Below are positions 1 through 13,200 of a DNA stretch of 64,000 nucleotides, one piece after another; position 1 is the first letter of the stretch, and each line of letters begins with the position of its first letter. Source of the DNA: Plazaster borealis (Eukaryota > Echinodermata > Asteroidea > Forcipulatida > Labidiasteridae); assembly GCA_021014325.1 (NCBI GenBank), contig CM037472.1, forward strand, positions 186,001 through 250,000. Reading direction: 5' to 3'. The notes under the pieces are model-generated. The model saw nothing but the letters and a program-made list of their open reading frames with translations, ran no database searches and was not told where the DNA came from. Made by a program: the position numbers and the translations under genes.

Positions 1-225
1 CAAGCTACCGGGCAATCTCGGTGGTCTAGTTGGTCAGACATCTGCTCTATGGCAAAGGTCGTGGGTTCGAATCCCCCCCGAGTAATATGCCTGTGATTTT
101 TTTTACAGGACTCGGGAAAGTACTGAGTATACAGTGCTTTACACACATCGGTGTACGGGTAAAACTAAGTATAATATTCTTGATCCCTGATGCAAATTTA
201 ACATCTAACAAATATCCGTAATGGC
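1..225 (+). mobile_element. tRNA-derived SINE, family 1
   Basis: Begins CTACCGGGCAATCTCGGTGG, with tRNA-like A-box region (TCTAGTTGGT) and B box GGTTCGAATCC, then a fixed tail: CACAGGACTCGGGAAAGTAC, ACACATCGGTGTACGGGTAAA and CTTGATCCCTGATGCAAATTT-like end. The same element recurs at 20371-20555 and 60801-61215, and as tails at 33355-33450 and 55695-55815. It is not a functional tRNA gene because the anticodon arm is degenerate. Confidence 0.8.
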
Positions 226-259
226 TAACCAATTAAGTTCCTAGATAAGGACTACTTAC

Positions 260-3200
260 TGCTCCAAGATCATCCAATTTCTTCTGCAGTTCACAACAAT
301 GTTCATAATCTCTCCCAATGTCACTGGCAAGAACCATCAATTCCTGAATAGAAAACCATTACTTTAGATTTTAAAAACTGACAAGAAATATAAACAGTTG
401 CAAAGTATAAACAATGATCTTATCTTTCAGTTGAGCCACTCCATGTTATTGATTTGTTGTTTTGGTTGAACATTTCATTTGATCAATCATACCTTTTCTT
501 TGATCCAGCTTTCCACCTTGTCTGCTTGTCGGTTGAACTCTAATAGATTCTTGACTTCATCTAACTGCTGGCTACGTCTTGCTGATGCTTGACGTAATGT
601 ATTCCAATGATGCAATAACTCCTGCACTTCTAACTGTATGTTATTAGAGTCCGGGTGGTGTTCCTTCACTAGAGAATTACCAGCCTACAAGAAATGGATC
701 GTTTAGTTTTGTCTTTTGTTGAAAAACTGAACTGGTAACACACAGAAAGGTCATGAACATTGTGATGATTTGCTCGAAGTCAAAATTGTTTTGAAGGATT
801 AAATAGTCAAATTTCACATGCATTAGGGATCAAAACATGTTACCACTATAAGTTCTTCATGTACATGCTTTTGAGTTCTTTTAAAGATAAATTGTTCAGC
901 TTGCTTTCGATACATTTATGTAATGTAATTTACTGATAGTACATGTGCATGGATAGTAGAAGGGTTGTATACAGCAAGCTACATGGAATACCAGTGAATC
1001 CATGAAACTATTAAGAAACCCTACTTATTCTACAAGTGAATAGGTACTGAAATACTGTAGGAATCAATCATAATAATACTAGAAAGCCCAATAATTTCAA
1101 CACAATGGCTTTAAAGGGTAATGTATGATCAACAAAACAGAAATATAATTCCAAAGTTACAAAATTACATTCTACAAATGAATTTAAAAAAAAATAAAAT
1201 AACGAGTTATGGTCCTGCCAGCAATTAAAAATATACAAAAGCTATAACTTCATTATGAAAATACTGTTTAAAAAGATCCAGTGTTGCGCACCCTGTCAGG
1301 TGAGATGGTAGGCTGTCCCGTAGATATTGGGCAGCAACACTGAAAACTCTACCACTACATGTATAACTTAGCTTCATTTTACCTGTTTTACTTCAGCAAT
1401 CAGTTTTTCATTTGCAACAAGCTCAGCTTCAAATGCTTGATGTTTCTGCAGTTTCTTCATCTTCTCTTGTAGATTACTCATGTCTTGTAGCGAGTTACGA
1501 TCATCTCCAAGTGTCTTTAGTTTCTCATCAATCCAAGAATCGGCCTAAATTCAAAAATATGAAAAACAATAAAAACAATATGGTCTAGAAGCAAGCATTG
1601 AACATTTCACATGCTGCAATCAATGAGCAAAAAAGGTACAATGATTTGTCATATATAAAAGTATATTCTAGACACTTGATGGGTTCTCAAGAAAATTCTG
1701 TATTTTTGAATACAACAATATGTTTCAATTACTACTTATCATGTGAGCGCAGCTCTGTGCTAAACTCTTTGGACATTCCTTTGTTCTGTGTTCTTCAACA
1801 CTGGTGAAAACACTGTGTGGATGTGGAAGTCTACATAGTGATTTTAAGTCCCTACATTATGTGAACCTCTTTAGTTCTCAGGTCCACACTTCATATGTAA
1901 CGCTTAAACACTTTACCATGTCATGAGTCTGTTATAATATGATTGGCCTTTCAATTAGAGTTAACTGGAAACTGAAAACCAATAAACAGCCTAACCTTAT
2001 GTTCAGGGCACATTAATACAAAACTGAATAATAAAAGGGTGTTTAGAAGTTGACAGAAATAGTCAGTGACTCGAAATTGGACTCAAGCCCGATTCAAGTC
2101 ACATTTGTTTTGCTTTTAGTAGTATGGAGTCATGATAATCAATGACTGTGACTCACACTCTGATTCAGACTGGAGGATTGAGGACTCAAGAATAAGACAG
2201 GAAAAAGTTGCTGCAACTAGAGGGGAAAATTTTTGCAGAATTCAAAACAATAGGAAAGGGTTGCTGTGTCAAGACCCTGTGGTTAACCCTGTGTTGTGGA
2301 CGAGCAGATCAGAGCACCAGACTCAAGCTGTGGTGTTTGGATACAACAATATGCCATAGGTCCCGTGTACTAGGATTGGTAGTGCACATAAAAGAACCCA
2401 GAACATTTATCGTGGAAGAGTAGGGGTTAACCCCGGTGTTTCTGGTTCACATAGCAAGCACCCTTGTTGACAGGTTTCCTCAGGCTTGCGAGCTACAGTG
2501 ATTAAGTTCACTTATGAGGCATCCAGAAATACAAAATGATAATAATAATAATAGTAGATGTAATTGTAAACAAACAATAAATAAAGTGTATATTTACCTC
2601 TCTTATATCTCTTTTAAATTGTGCATACATCTTAGTAATAGCCAAACTCTGTTTCCTGTCATCACAATTGGTCTTAATCATTGCACGTCTGTAAACAAAC
2701 ACAAAACAATACTACTAGAAACTCACCTCACTATCTTCATGACTTTAATCTCTTCATAATAGAGTGTGCAAGTCTCGCGCTATTTCGGACATTGGGATCC
2801 ACTAAAACGCACAAGTTTGTTTCCTTCAAGTGTTAAAGCAATGTACAGGGGACCAAAGTGGTCCTTAAAATGTTTGAATACGCGTGTGTAAAGCAATGTA
2901 TACTCAGTACTTTCCCGAGTCCTTTGAAAAAAATCCACAGGCATATTACTCAGGTGGAATTCGAACCCTTGAACTTTGTAATTCTAGAGCAGATGTCTTA
3001 CCACTAGACCAGTGGGAAAGTACTTAGTATACAGTGCTTCACACACACATCGGTAAATCAAAATAATATTATTTAGCCTGATGCAAATTTAACACTTCAA
3101 TGTACACTTTGGTTTGCGGTATACCATGCCTACATATCTACTTTGTTGTGTAGCTTGTTATTTGTGAACTAGTTATGTTAATTTATTCTACTGCCGCAGT

Positions 3201-4275
3201 TCTGAAAAGAACTGTTCTGCTTATGTACTACCTGGGGAGGTAGAAAATCAGACAGGACTACTACCGGGTACTTTTGTTTAGTGGATTGACGGGACTTTTC
3301 GTTCACTGCTGCAGAGTGAGTTATTAAATAACCATGTGGACAACTTCAATAACAATGACAAATTGAATAAATAAATCCAGAGGGTACCAAATAATTTAGT
3401 CCAAGTATTAATTCATACATGAATGATGTTCTGTACCTTTGCAATACTTCATTAAGCTTTGTCCTCAGGGCTGGAGCATCAAAGTGATCTTGTGAGATGA
3501 GTTTATGTCCAAATTCTTCCAACACTGTACTCTGTATCAATAAAAGTTACGTAAATAAATGATTGGTGTTTGTCAACACAAAGCTGATTAGTATGCCAAA
3601 TTACCTTGTAAACCATTACATGGTGCTATGTAATGGAAAAAGGTCTCATACTTAAAAACATAGCCCCACATACCTTGCAGGATAAATTATAATAATGTTC
3701 GAGTGCCATGAGCGTCACTGAGTGACGGATTTGAGTGCTATATAAGAAGCCACTATTATTAATAAAAGTTATCAAAATGTAATGAAAGTCAAAAATGCAA
3801 CTTATTATCCCTTTCCAAGACCATTACAACCCCATTACAACTTTGCATAAATAAAGTGACACATAGAAAACATTTAACATCTTACAAGCAAATCATTATG
3901 AAAATAATTTGATTGGTATAAACACTTCAAAATATTTGGCTCGATATCACTAAGTACTAAGATTCATCTTAAGATGCATTGTCAGTATCACCATAATGAT
4001 TTGTATTGTGACATCACACTTTGCTTAGCAATTAAGATTGATACACAGTTAAGATTAATCTTAGCTCTTTGTGAAATCAGCCCCTGGTTAGTTTTTCTCC
4101 TGTCCCTGGGAAAGATAATGAGTTTGTAATAAATGTCATATCAGCTCTATTCCAGTAGGAGTAATCGTACCTTTTCCTCTTGTGTAGCCAGTAACTTTTC
4201 AAAGTCTTCATGTTTCTTGATTAAAACATCCATCTCTTCAACTGTTGCACTCATAACAGCACTGGTCAGATAAAC
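260..4275 (-). CDS. SPTBN5: SPTBN5 exons 41-46: repeats running off the left edge
   Basis: Exons 4171-4275 (0), 3437-3531 (2), 2598-2688 (0), 1383-1544 (0), 493-684 (0), 260-343 (0). Reading ends [20 protein letters not shown] then DDLGA with a GTAAGT donor at 259, so the gene continues below base 1. Helix cores include [19 protein letters not shown] and [12 protein letters not shown]. The last intron overlaps a tRNA-like SINE that occupies the first 225 bases. Confidence 0.9.
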
Positions 4276-7200
4276 CTAAAACAAGTGCATACATGATTAA
4301 TAAATCAAGTAATAATGATTGCAAAGATTTAATATGAATGGTGATGAAATCAAATGTCTAAGTGTATGCAGTTTAGTAAAAACATGATTCATTTGAAATG
4401 GATTGCGTCAAAATACTTGCATTTTGACACGTACGTACTAAGCCCCCTTCAACAAGCGCCCAAACGTTTTAACAAGTGCGCAGAGCAGTCACTTTTGGTT
4501 AGCCAATCAGCATAGTTTTTTAATGCTTCCCTTCCAGGGGTTAGTGACGAGAGGTATTGATACTGCGCTGCACATGGTAGCGAGAATAATACCAGGGAGG
4601 TATTGATACGGCGCGCTGCCCATGGTGGAAAGGCTTCCCATCCTTCCTACCTCTTGTTGACTGCAGATTGTTTCTAATTGTTTCGCATCTCTAAGAAGAG
4701 CTTGCTGTTCTGCAACCTGCTCAAGATGTTCCTTCTTAGATTGCCAACTTGTATGAAGCTGTTCTCTTGCTTGAAGAGCGGAATCAAGTTTTTCTTGGAT
4801 CTGTGGGAACAACAAACAATTTAGAAAAGATTCAATAAATTTATACATGGCTGAGCGGTCTAGTGCACTGGTTTGAATCCTGGTCACGACGCTCGTGTCT
4901 TTGAGCAAGACACTTGACTATGAACGCGTACCTTCACCCAGGGGGTAAATGGGTACCTATGAGGGCACGATGATTGATGCGATTGTTTTAGCTTGGTGTG
5001 CTACATACTTGGCAGCACAGGCTGTGTACTCCCCAGGGAGCTGAGATGGTTTACGGAATGAAATAAATGACCCAATGACCAGGTAATAATGTTCATAAGC
5101 CAGGAGCATCAACATTGGCAGACACTGGTGTTATATAAGTATCAATACTTCATAAAAAACTGTTTAATTTGATCAACCCTTTGAGAAAAACTGTAGCAAG
5201 GACAAACCATGTGGCCATCACAACCAATTTGGTAAGCAATAGTTGTACTACTTGATTAATGAGGTAAATACAAACCTCATCACTTGCATAATGTTGATGT
5301 TGTATCAGCATCTGCCCAGCTTCTACTAATGAGGAGAAGTTATCTTCTCTGGTTCCAATCTCTGCATGGTATTGCATATGTTGACTGAGTGCTGCTGAAG
5401 CACTAGCAACATCTCGTATGGGAACATCTGTCATCATTTCAGTTGTCATCTCATTGGTCCAATTAATCAGATCTCGACACTGCAAGGTAATAAGGTTACT
5501 GAAATCAGTCGTTCAGCAGAATAATGACTGAAGCAATCCACCGCTTTTGTTTGCTCTTTCAATGGCGTAAAACACGTAAATTTGGTTCACATAATTACGT
5601 GGTCAAAAATACTGCAAATTCAATTCAATTCAATTCCTTTCAATTCCATTCAGTTCAGTTCAGTTTAATTCAGTTCAAATCAGTTCAGTCAAACTTAATT
5701 CAATTCAATTAAATTCAGTCAATTCAAATCAGTTCAATTCAATTCAATTCAAATCAGTTCAGTTAAATTCAATTCAAATCAGTTTAGTTCAATACAATTC
5801 AATTAATTTCAATTCAATTCATTCAATACTATTCAATTAATTTCATTTCAATTCAATTAAATTCAGTTAAATGCAGTTCAGTTAAATTAAATTCAAATCA
5901 AATCAAATCAATTAAATTCAGTACAATTCCATTGAACTCAGTTAAAATCAATTCAGTACAATTCAGTCAAATTCAAATCAAGTCAATTTAATTAAACATT
6001 TATTACCATATTGCTGGAAAAGAAAGAAAAGAAAAGAAATACAGACAATGTAGTTATACCAGACAACTATTTGAAATAATGAATTACTGAAATGGAAAAC
6101 AAAAGAGCAAACCATAATGGGGGCATATTCAGAAGCCAAAAGGAGACTTGTATTGAAATGCCCACGGACAAACAACACATACAAACACAAATGGATGCAT
6201 TGATACATGTACCAAATAGAAAGATTTCTACTTAGAAAATTCAAGAAACATCCCAAGAATTACGAAGGTCACACTTGTCAACAGGTCAGATCCTTAGATT
6301 CCAATTTCTCATAAGCCTGATGCTGCATGCAAAGAATAATGACGTCTTACAATGACAACAAGATTTATGCTATCCGGAAGTTCCTGATGTCAACTTGCCA
6401 AACTCCAATTTCTAATTTTGATTGATTGATTAAAATGGTTTATTAATCAAATAAAAAAACGTCATTGCAGCCAAAGGCCGAATTATTTTTTCAGATAAAA
6501 ATATGTACCCCCAAAAAAATAGATTTGAAAGAGAAATAATGCACTGATGTTACCCAAAGTTTATGAATAATTGTCATCACTTTCTTAATGCAAACTGGCA
6601 TATTAGATCATTGAAGAAATAGTTGTAAGACATGAATTCAAGGGGTGGACAGTGAGTAAGATATCTATAAGAAAGAGTCTGCATACCAGGTAAGATACAT
6701 TAATGAGTTTAGCACAAGCAAAGTTAAAACAATAAAAACTGATTGATTTCTTACTGTTGCCATTAATCGTTGATAATCATTAGCAGCTTGTAGTAACTGC
6801 CGTCGTTGTGTGGCATGTTCTTGCAGTGTGTTCCAGTTTGTTACAAGAACATGTTGCTGTTCATGTATCTGCTCTGCATTCCCTGATGTACAAATAAGTA
6901 CACACAAAAATAATCAATAGGCTTTAAACTTTTTTGATTTACAATAATAATCAGTTTTTATAAAGCGCTTTATCTATTGGGTGTCTCAAAGCGCTTATTT
7001 TATTTAAGACAAGTATGCTGAATTTTGGGGGCTATTTTGAATTATGAGACCCACTTATATAATATCTTGTCACGGTTTACTAGGTGCTGCGGCACACTCG
7101 GCAGCCACTCCCAGAAACACCGGGGAAAACTCTTGTCTTAGCAATAAGTGTAACCTGATTCTTTTACATACATCACACAACACACGGGACCTACAGCTTT

Positions 7201-10200
7201 ATGTTCCATCTGGAGGACAAAGCAATAATCGTAAAGTGTCTTGCATAAGGACACAAGTGCCATGAGTGGGACTCGAACCCACACTCTGCTGATCAGAACA
7301 CCAGAGCTTGAGTCCAGTGTGCTTGACCACTCAGCCATGACACGCCAATTTGTCAATGGCTCTTAAAGATTCTGCTTAATTTTATTCTAAAGAAGTTTCA
7401 CTGAATGATGCAACATTTGACCTTAATTCACACAATAGATATTTGATCTAAGTTCAAGCTTACATTGCCTCATTGTTTCTCTGTTGATCAGTGTTTTATA
7501 TTTGTCAAGGTCAAATAAACAACAACAAATAAATATTAATAATACCACCTGTGTAATGTCTTATAGTTTTTGCTTTAACTCCCAAAATTCATACTTAAGC
7601 TGTATCCAAATTTGCGGCTACAGCTACGGCTATGACTGTTACTAAGGGTGTTGCTAAGAACGCCCTATACTTCAATGCATGATGACCAGCGATCTAGCCA
7701 TAGCCATAGCTGTAGCCTCCAATTCAGACACAACCTTACCTCCTGGGTATTCTTCCTGCAGACTTGTAGCTTCATTGACTAAACTCTGCAATTGACCTTC
7801 CATTGCTAGTAGATCATTCTCAAATATCTCATGCTTACGAATCAGTGACTGAACTGAGTTGATATCTTTACCCAAATCCTCAGGCATTGCATTGTACTTT
7901 TCCTGTAGATGGAACAACATTACGAAACCCAAATATCAAGTAATAAACCATGCAGGAAACTGACTTGGTAAATCTCAACAGATATATCAACAAAATAGGG
8001 AGACCGCCAAAATTAGGGCTAGATGGCTCAGTTGGTAGAGCGCTGGCACGTTAATCTGGAGGTCCAAGTTCACGTCCCACTCTAGTCAATTTTTCTTTGT
8101 TCAACCCCCCCCACCCCCCCACCCAACTCCCAACAAAATAATAATAATAAAAAAAACAAATTATGACAAATATTTTGAAGGCTGTTTTCCGATCAGGAAA
8201 CTGAGCATATCCAGACATATACCTGTATCCTAGACATGGAATCGTCAATATCACCGTTAAACTTGTGAATTTTTCCAGCTGCTTCCAACTTCTGATTTCT
8301 CACTGAAATCTGTGTTTGAAGCATCTCCAGAGCTTGTCTGAAATACAAACACCAAGGTTAAAGGTTAAGTCAACTTTAAACGTTTAACTGATTCTTCAAA
8401 AGTCAATGCAAAGAAACTTTTCAGTTTACAATATTTCATTGTTTCTTCTAATAAAAGTGACTGATTTTGAGATGCTATATAAAGTGGTGGCTAAAAAGCT
8501 AGTTCACATTGAACAGATCTTGACACACACAAATTAGAGAAAATAATACTAGTACAAATTATTTAACTTCTCATCACCACATAAGCAAACTATATTTCAA
8601 ACAAAACAAATAAAAATAATTTTTTGGGGTACAATGTCACAAATCACTCAGTGAAATCTGCTTTTCTATTTCACTCGGCTTCGCCTCATGAATGGAACAG
8701 TCCAGATCTCACCAATATAAATATAATCTATAAGACAATGACAACCCATGTTGGTGTTAATTAGGTCTACATCAACCTTTATCCCACTCAACTGATAACA
8801 TTCTTCGAATAAGGTACAGAGCAGATTTACTACTCAGATGCAGAACTCCTTAATATTATTCAAATTGAAAGTTTCCTTACTTAAGACTGTCCTGTTTCTC
8901 TTGAACGATATGAGCTAACGGATGATTATCTTGAATCAATCGTTGAGCTTGTTCCTCACATCGGTTAAACTTATCCTTCCCTCCATCAACTCGACGACGA
9001 AACTCATCGTACTTGTTCTTCAGTCTCTGTGAGGAGCAATTTAACAATTCATCAGTCATTTTTTCAATGTTTAGAAATAAAATGATTCCCTGAAGTACAA
9101 GCAGAAAGGTTCAGATTTAGAAATAAAACAATTCAACGAAATATGAGCAGGAATAGTTTTGATTTACCTCTTGGTGTTCATAGTCTTCTCCAAAGTCTTC
9201 AGAGCTTGCAATCTGATACTGAGCTTCAATCCATTCTCCTATGTCATCACTTTCTTTAACATACTCATGAAGTAGTTTGGCTCTCTCTAATTCCATACTT
9301 CTTTCTTCTACATCATTTTCAAGACGCTTCAAATGTTTCTGCAGCATCTCCTGTGGTAGTAACAGTTAAAACAAGGTGTGAACAAGATTAACCCTATAAT
9401 TTGTTTTTACCCTTACACCGATGTGTATTAAGTACTGTAATACACATCAGTGTAAGGGTAAAAACAAATTATATTCTTTATCCCCGATGCAAAGTTAACA
9501 TCTTTTAAAAAGATTAACCCTCCTACTCTCTGATAGATTGTGGAGCCCACTGTTTCACCATCCAAAACCATTTACACGCTTCACTGATCATGTATGGTTG
9601 TGTACACTTTGATCCAATGGTAAAGCTATAGAGTTTGTACAAAGCTACAGGCAAGTATGACGAATGGATTTTGGAATAGTTTGAAATTGTCTATCAATGG
9701 GAGGGGAATCATGAACATTAAATGTCACCTACATGTAGGTATATCCGGTATTACAAACCTTTCAAATATTTATTGGTACGACACATTTGAAAACAGGTGT
9801 CATTCTACAGGTGTCACACTATGCATAATACCCTCAGGTACCTCTGAATGATGCAACAGATCACCTTCAACAATGATTGTACATGGGTAGATGTAAACAC
9901 ATGGCTTGATTTCACCAAGAGATTCCCATCTAAAGATCAGTTTTCAATATCACCATAGGCATGTAGAGATTTATTGTCACATCACATTGTGCTGAAGTGC
10001 AATTATTAATTGAATCATTGACAGTGGCGTAGCCAGCAAGGGGAGGGGCAGGAGGCGGAGGCCCTTTCGCTCAGAACCCTTGCCCCCTCCCCCCAATGAA
10101 ATCAAAAACATGCACAAATTGAATGATTCAATACATCAAAAGGCCCCAAATTATGTCTTCATCCCCCACTTGCCCCTCCCCTAATTGAAAATGTCTAGTG

Positions 10201-13200
10201 ATGCCACTGTCCATTGGATATCTCATCTTGAGATGAATCTTTGCAATTTGTGAAAACCACCCCTGGTATTTGTCTTGTCTTCATTAACAATGTCCCTCAA
10301 AGCTTAGGTGTCTTTATTCCAAACTAGTTATCTCCATTAAAATTGATTTCCGGTTTGGCAGTAATAAAGGAGTCAAGAAACAGCATGATTTAATAAGCCA
10401 ACCTGTCTGGTAGATAACTCTTCAGATTGAGGGTTATTCTTCTTAATCATTGCATCTGCTTTATTGCCCAAGTCAGTCACAACACTCTGGTAGTTCTCTA
10501 CATCCAATTTCAGTGCCTAAAATGGAATAATTGATATATGACATATTAAAGGGGCACATCGCCTTCAGACCGAGCGCTTTGTGCTTTAAAAAGCATCTGT
10601 CAGTTTGTTGTGAAATGAATATGGGAAGAAAACCTTTTTAAAAGTAAATAGAAATTTTAAAAGTAGAACATAATGATCCCAGACATATCCATTGAAATGG
10701 TTTGTATTTTTGTTTAATTTCTTGACAGAACACAGTCCGTTATTTTGTAGATCCTATGAGATATGGAAGGTTCCCATCTCCATCCATGCAACTTCAGACT
10801 GCCTCACCTCCATTTGAACTCTTTACATCATCACCCATAACACATTACATGTACAATTGAAAAGAGTGACATAAACAAACAGTCCTTTCTTGCAGACTAA
10901 AAGGAACATATGAATAACAATCTGAAAAGTTAAACACACCTTATTTCTTGTCAGTAGTTTGTCTGTTGCATTATGACTGTTGCCATAGTCCGTGTCTCTT
11001 GCTAAACTCAGCTTTTCACAAATCCAACTCTCTACTTCATTAGCTTCAGCAAAATACTTCAAGATAAAAACATCATACAAAAGAATCAATGATTACTTCA
11101 AGTATTCCAAGGTAATTATCTAATCAGAGTTTTGTCTTTCTTTATATTGGATAAAGAAAATAGTCTCAGGCTCTATCCGAATTGGCAGCTACAGCTACGG
11201 CTACGACTGCTGCTAGGGGTGTTGCTAAGGACATCCTATACTTCAATGCATGATGACGCTGCGATCCAGCCGTAGCTATAGCCATAGTCACCAGTTCAGA
11301 CATAACCTTAATCAATTTGACTTATCAATTAAACTTGACTACACACCTGTTGTGCTTCAAATGCTGTATTTAATCTTTCTTCCCTCTCATCAACAGCATC
11401 TAATAATTGAGTCCATGTTAGAGATAACTCTTGGCAGTTCTCTCTGATAGTAACTGCTGCAAAATGACTGCCATCTATCAAAGCTTCTCCAGATTCAATC
11501 ACTTTATCTATCATAGGTTGATGGCCTGTAAGCTCTACTCGTAGTTTCTAAACAAAAGTCAAACAATTCGGTTAGAGAAAGCTTTCAATCCTACTCAAAG
11601 TTATTCACAGGTGATGGAAGTGAAACATTAAAGTTACTTTGTACAACATGCATAAAGAGAGTCACCTTGTGTTTCTGAAGATGGCTCTGACAGGCAGTAA
11701 ATGTCTTGCCGTAATCAGTGGAACTAGCAGATGGAAAATGTTCTTTCATCCATTGCATTTCATTGTTCACATCATGGAGAAAGACTTGAAGTTTGAGGGA
11801 ATCCGCTAAGATAGCACGTCGTTTCTCAGATGGTTCACCAAGCTTGGCAAATCTGTCAATAAAGTTTAACACACACAAAACGCTGATAAAAGACAAATTT
11901 TGTCATCCAAGATGTGTACACCCAATTTATTTATGTGCCAATTTAAAGGACAATATTAAAAAGGAATGATGATGTTACAATAAAGCTGACACCAAAATGT
12001 TGTTTTAAGTATAATTGTAACACTTTTTAATGGAGCATTATAAAGCTGACACCAAAATGTTGTTTTAAGTATGAAACACTTTTTTATTGAGCATTACAAA
12101 AAATCAAATTATCATTTGACATTTCAATAAACCTGGTATGATCAGTGTAGGAGTTACCTTTCAGTTATAGCTGCAGTTTCTATGGCGATTCTCTCTGCAT
12201 CAAAGTGACCTTCTTCCGTTAGACTGTGAGCCTGTTCTACAATCTGGGTAATCTTGTCTGCTTGTACTGCCATATCACTCTCCAGTAACTACACAAATCA
12301 TAATCAAATCAAATCATCATCATCAATAATAATAAATAATGATAACATAAATTTAAAGAGAGCCTTCAACTTTAGTCAATGTTTTTACCTGTTGTTTCTT
12401 ATTCAATCCTTTGACACTGCGTAGATCCTGTCCAACATCTTGTGATGATAAAGCCACTTCCATTTCATTGATACAACTGGCTGCATCTTCTAAAGCTCTG
12501 TTTAACATCTGTTGTTGAGTTGCTTGACGTAGCTTAACTCCCTTGTCTGATGAGCGATTATTAAGGTCATACCAACGATCGTTCAGAGTGGATAAAGTCT
12601 CTTTAATGGCCGAGGATTTGAAGTTACCTTTCTTGATCAGTTCTTGACCGTTCTAAAGAAATGACATCAAAATATAAATGAAATTAACCAATGCAATCTT
12701 TCTAAAAGCAAGTACTGTTGTTTGTTTGTTTGTTTGTTTGTTTGTTTTGGGGGGTGTTGGGGTAAGATTGATAGAACTCTCAGAAGCAATGTGTGAATCA
12801 TTCAAGTAAAGGCCATACTATAGGTTTCCCAGGCCAATTGCAACAAAAATTCATTCAATTTAATATCTGGCACATTCAATTTCTGTAAAAAATTGATGCT
12901 CCGTTGGATCAGCATTCAACAGTCATTTAATTTCAACAACTTAGCATTCAATGGTCAAAAAAGGCATGAGAAGAACGAAATCATGGGTTCATAAAAATTG
13001 AATGCAATAATAGCCAAAAAGAAACCCTAGTTTGAATACATCAGGGAAACGTGCGTGAATTTGAATGTGGTTAATGAAACTAATTCATTTTTGCTGAGAT
13101 TGGCCGGGAAACCTTTATTACAAGTTGAACACATTGAGATGAATACAATCTGTTACTACCTGATGGAGTTTATCTAAGCTGGCTTTATTAGCTTTAAGTT

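Noticed and set aside
20..85. tRNA gene (A and B boxes, GGTTCGAATCC)
   Set aside because: The anticodon arm does not fold, the same sequence recurs with a long constant tail, and several copies are truncated. It is a SINE head.
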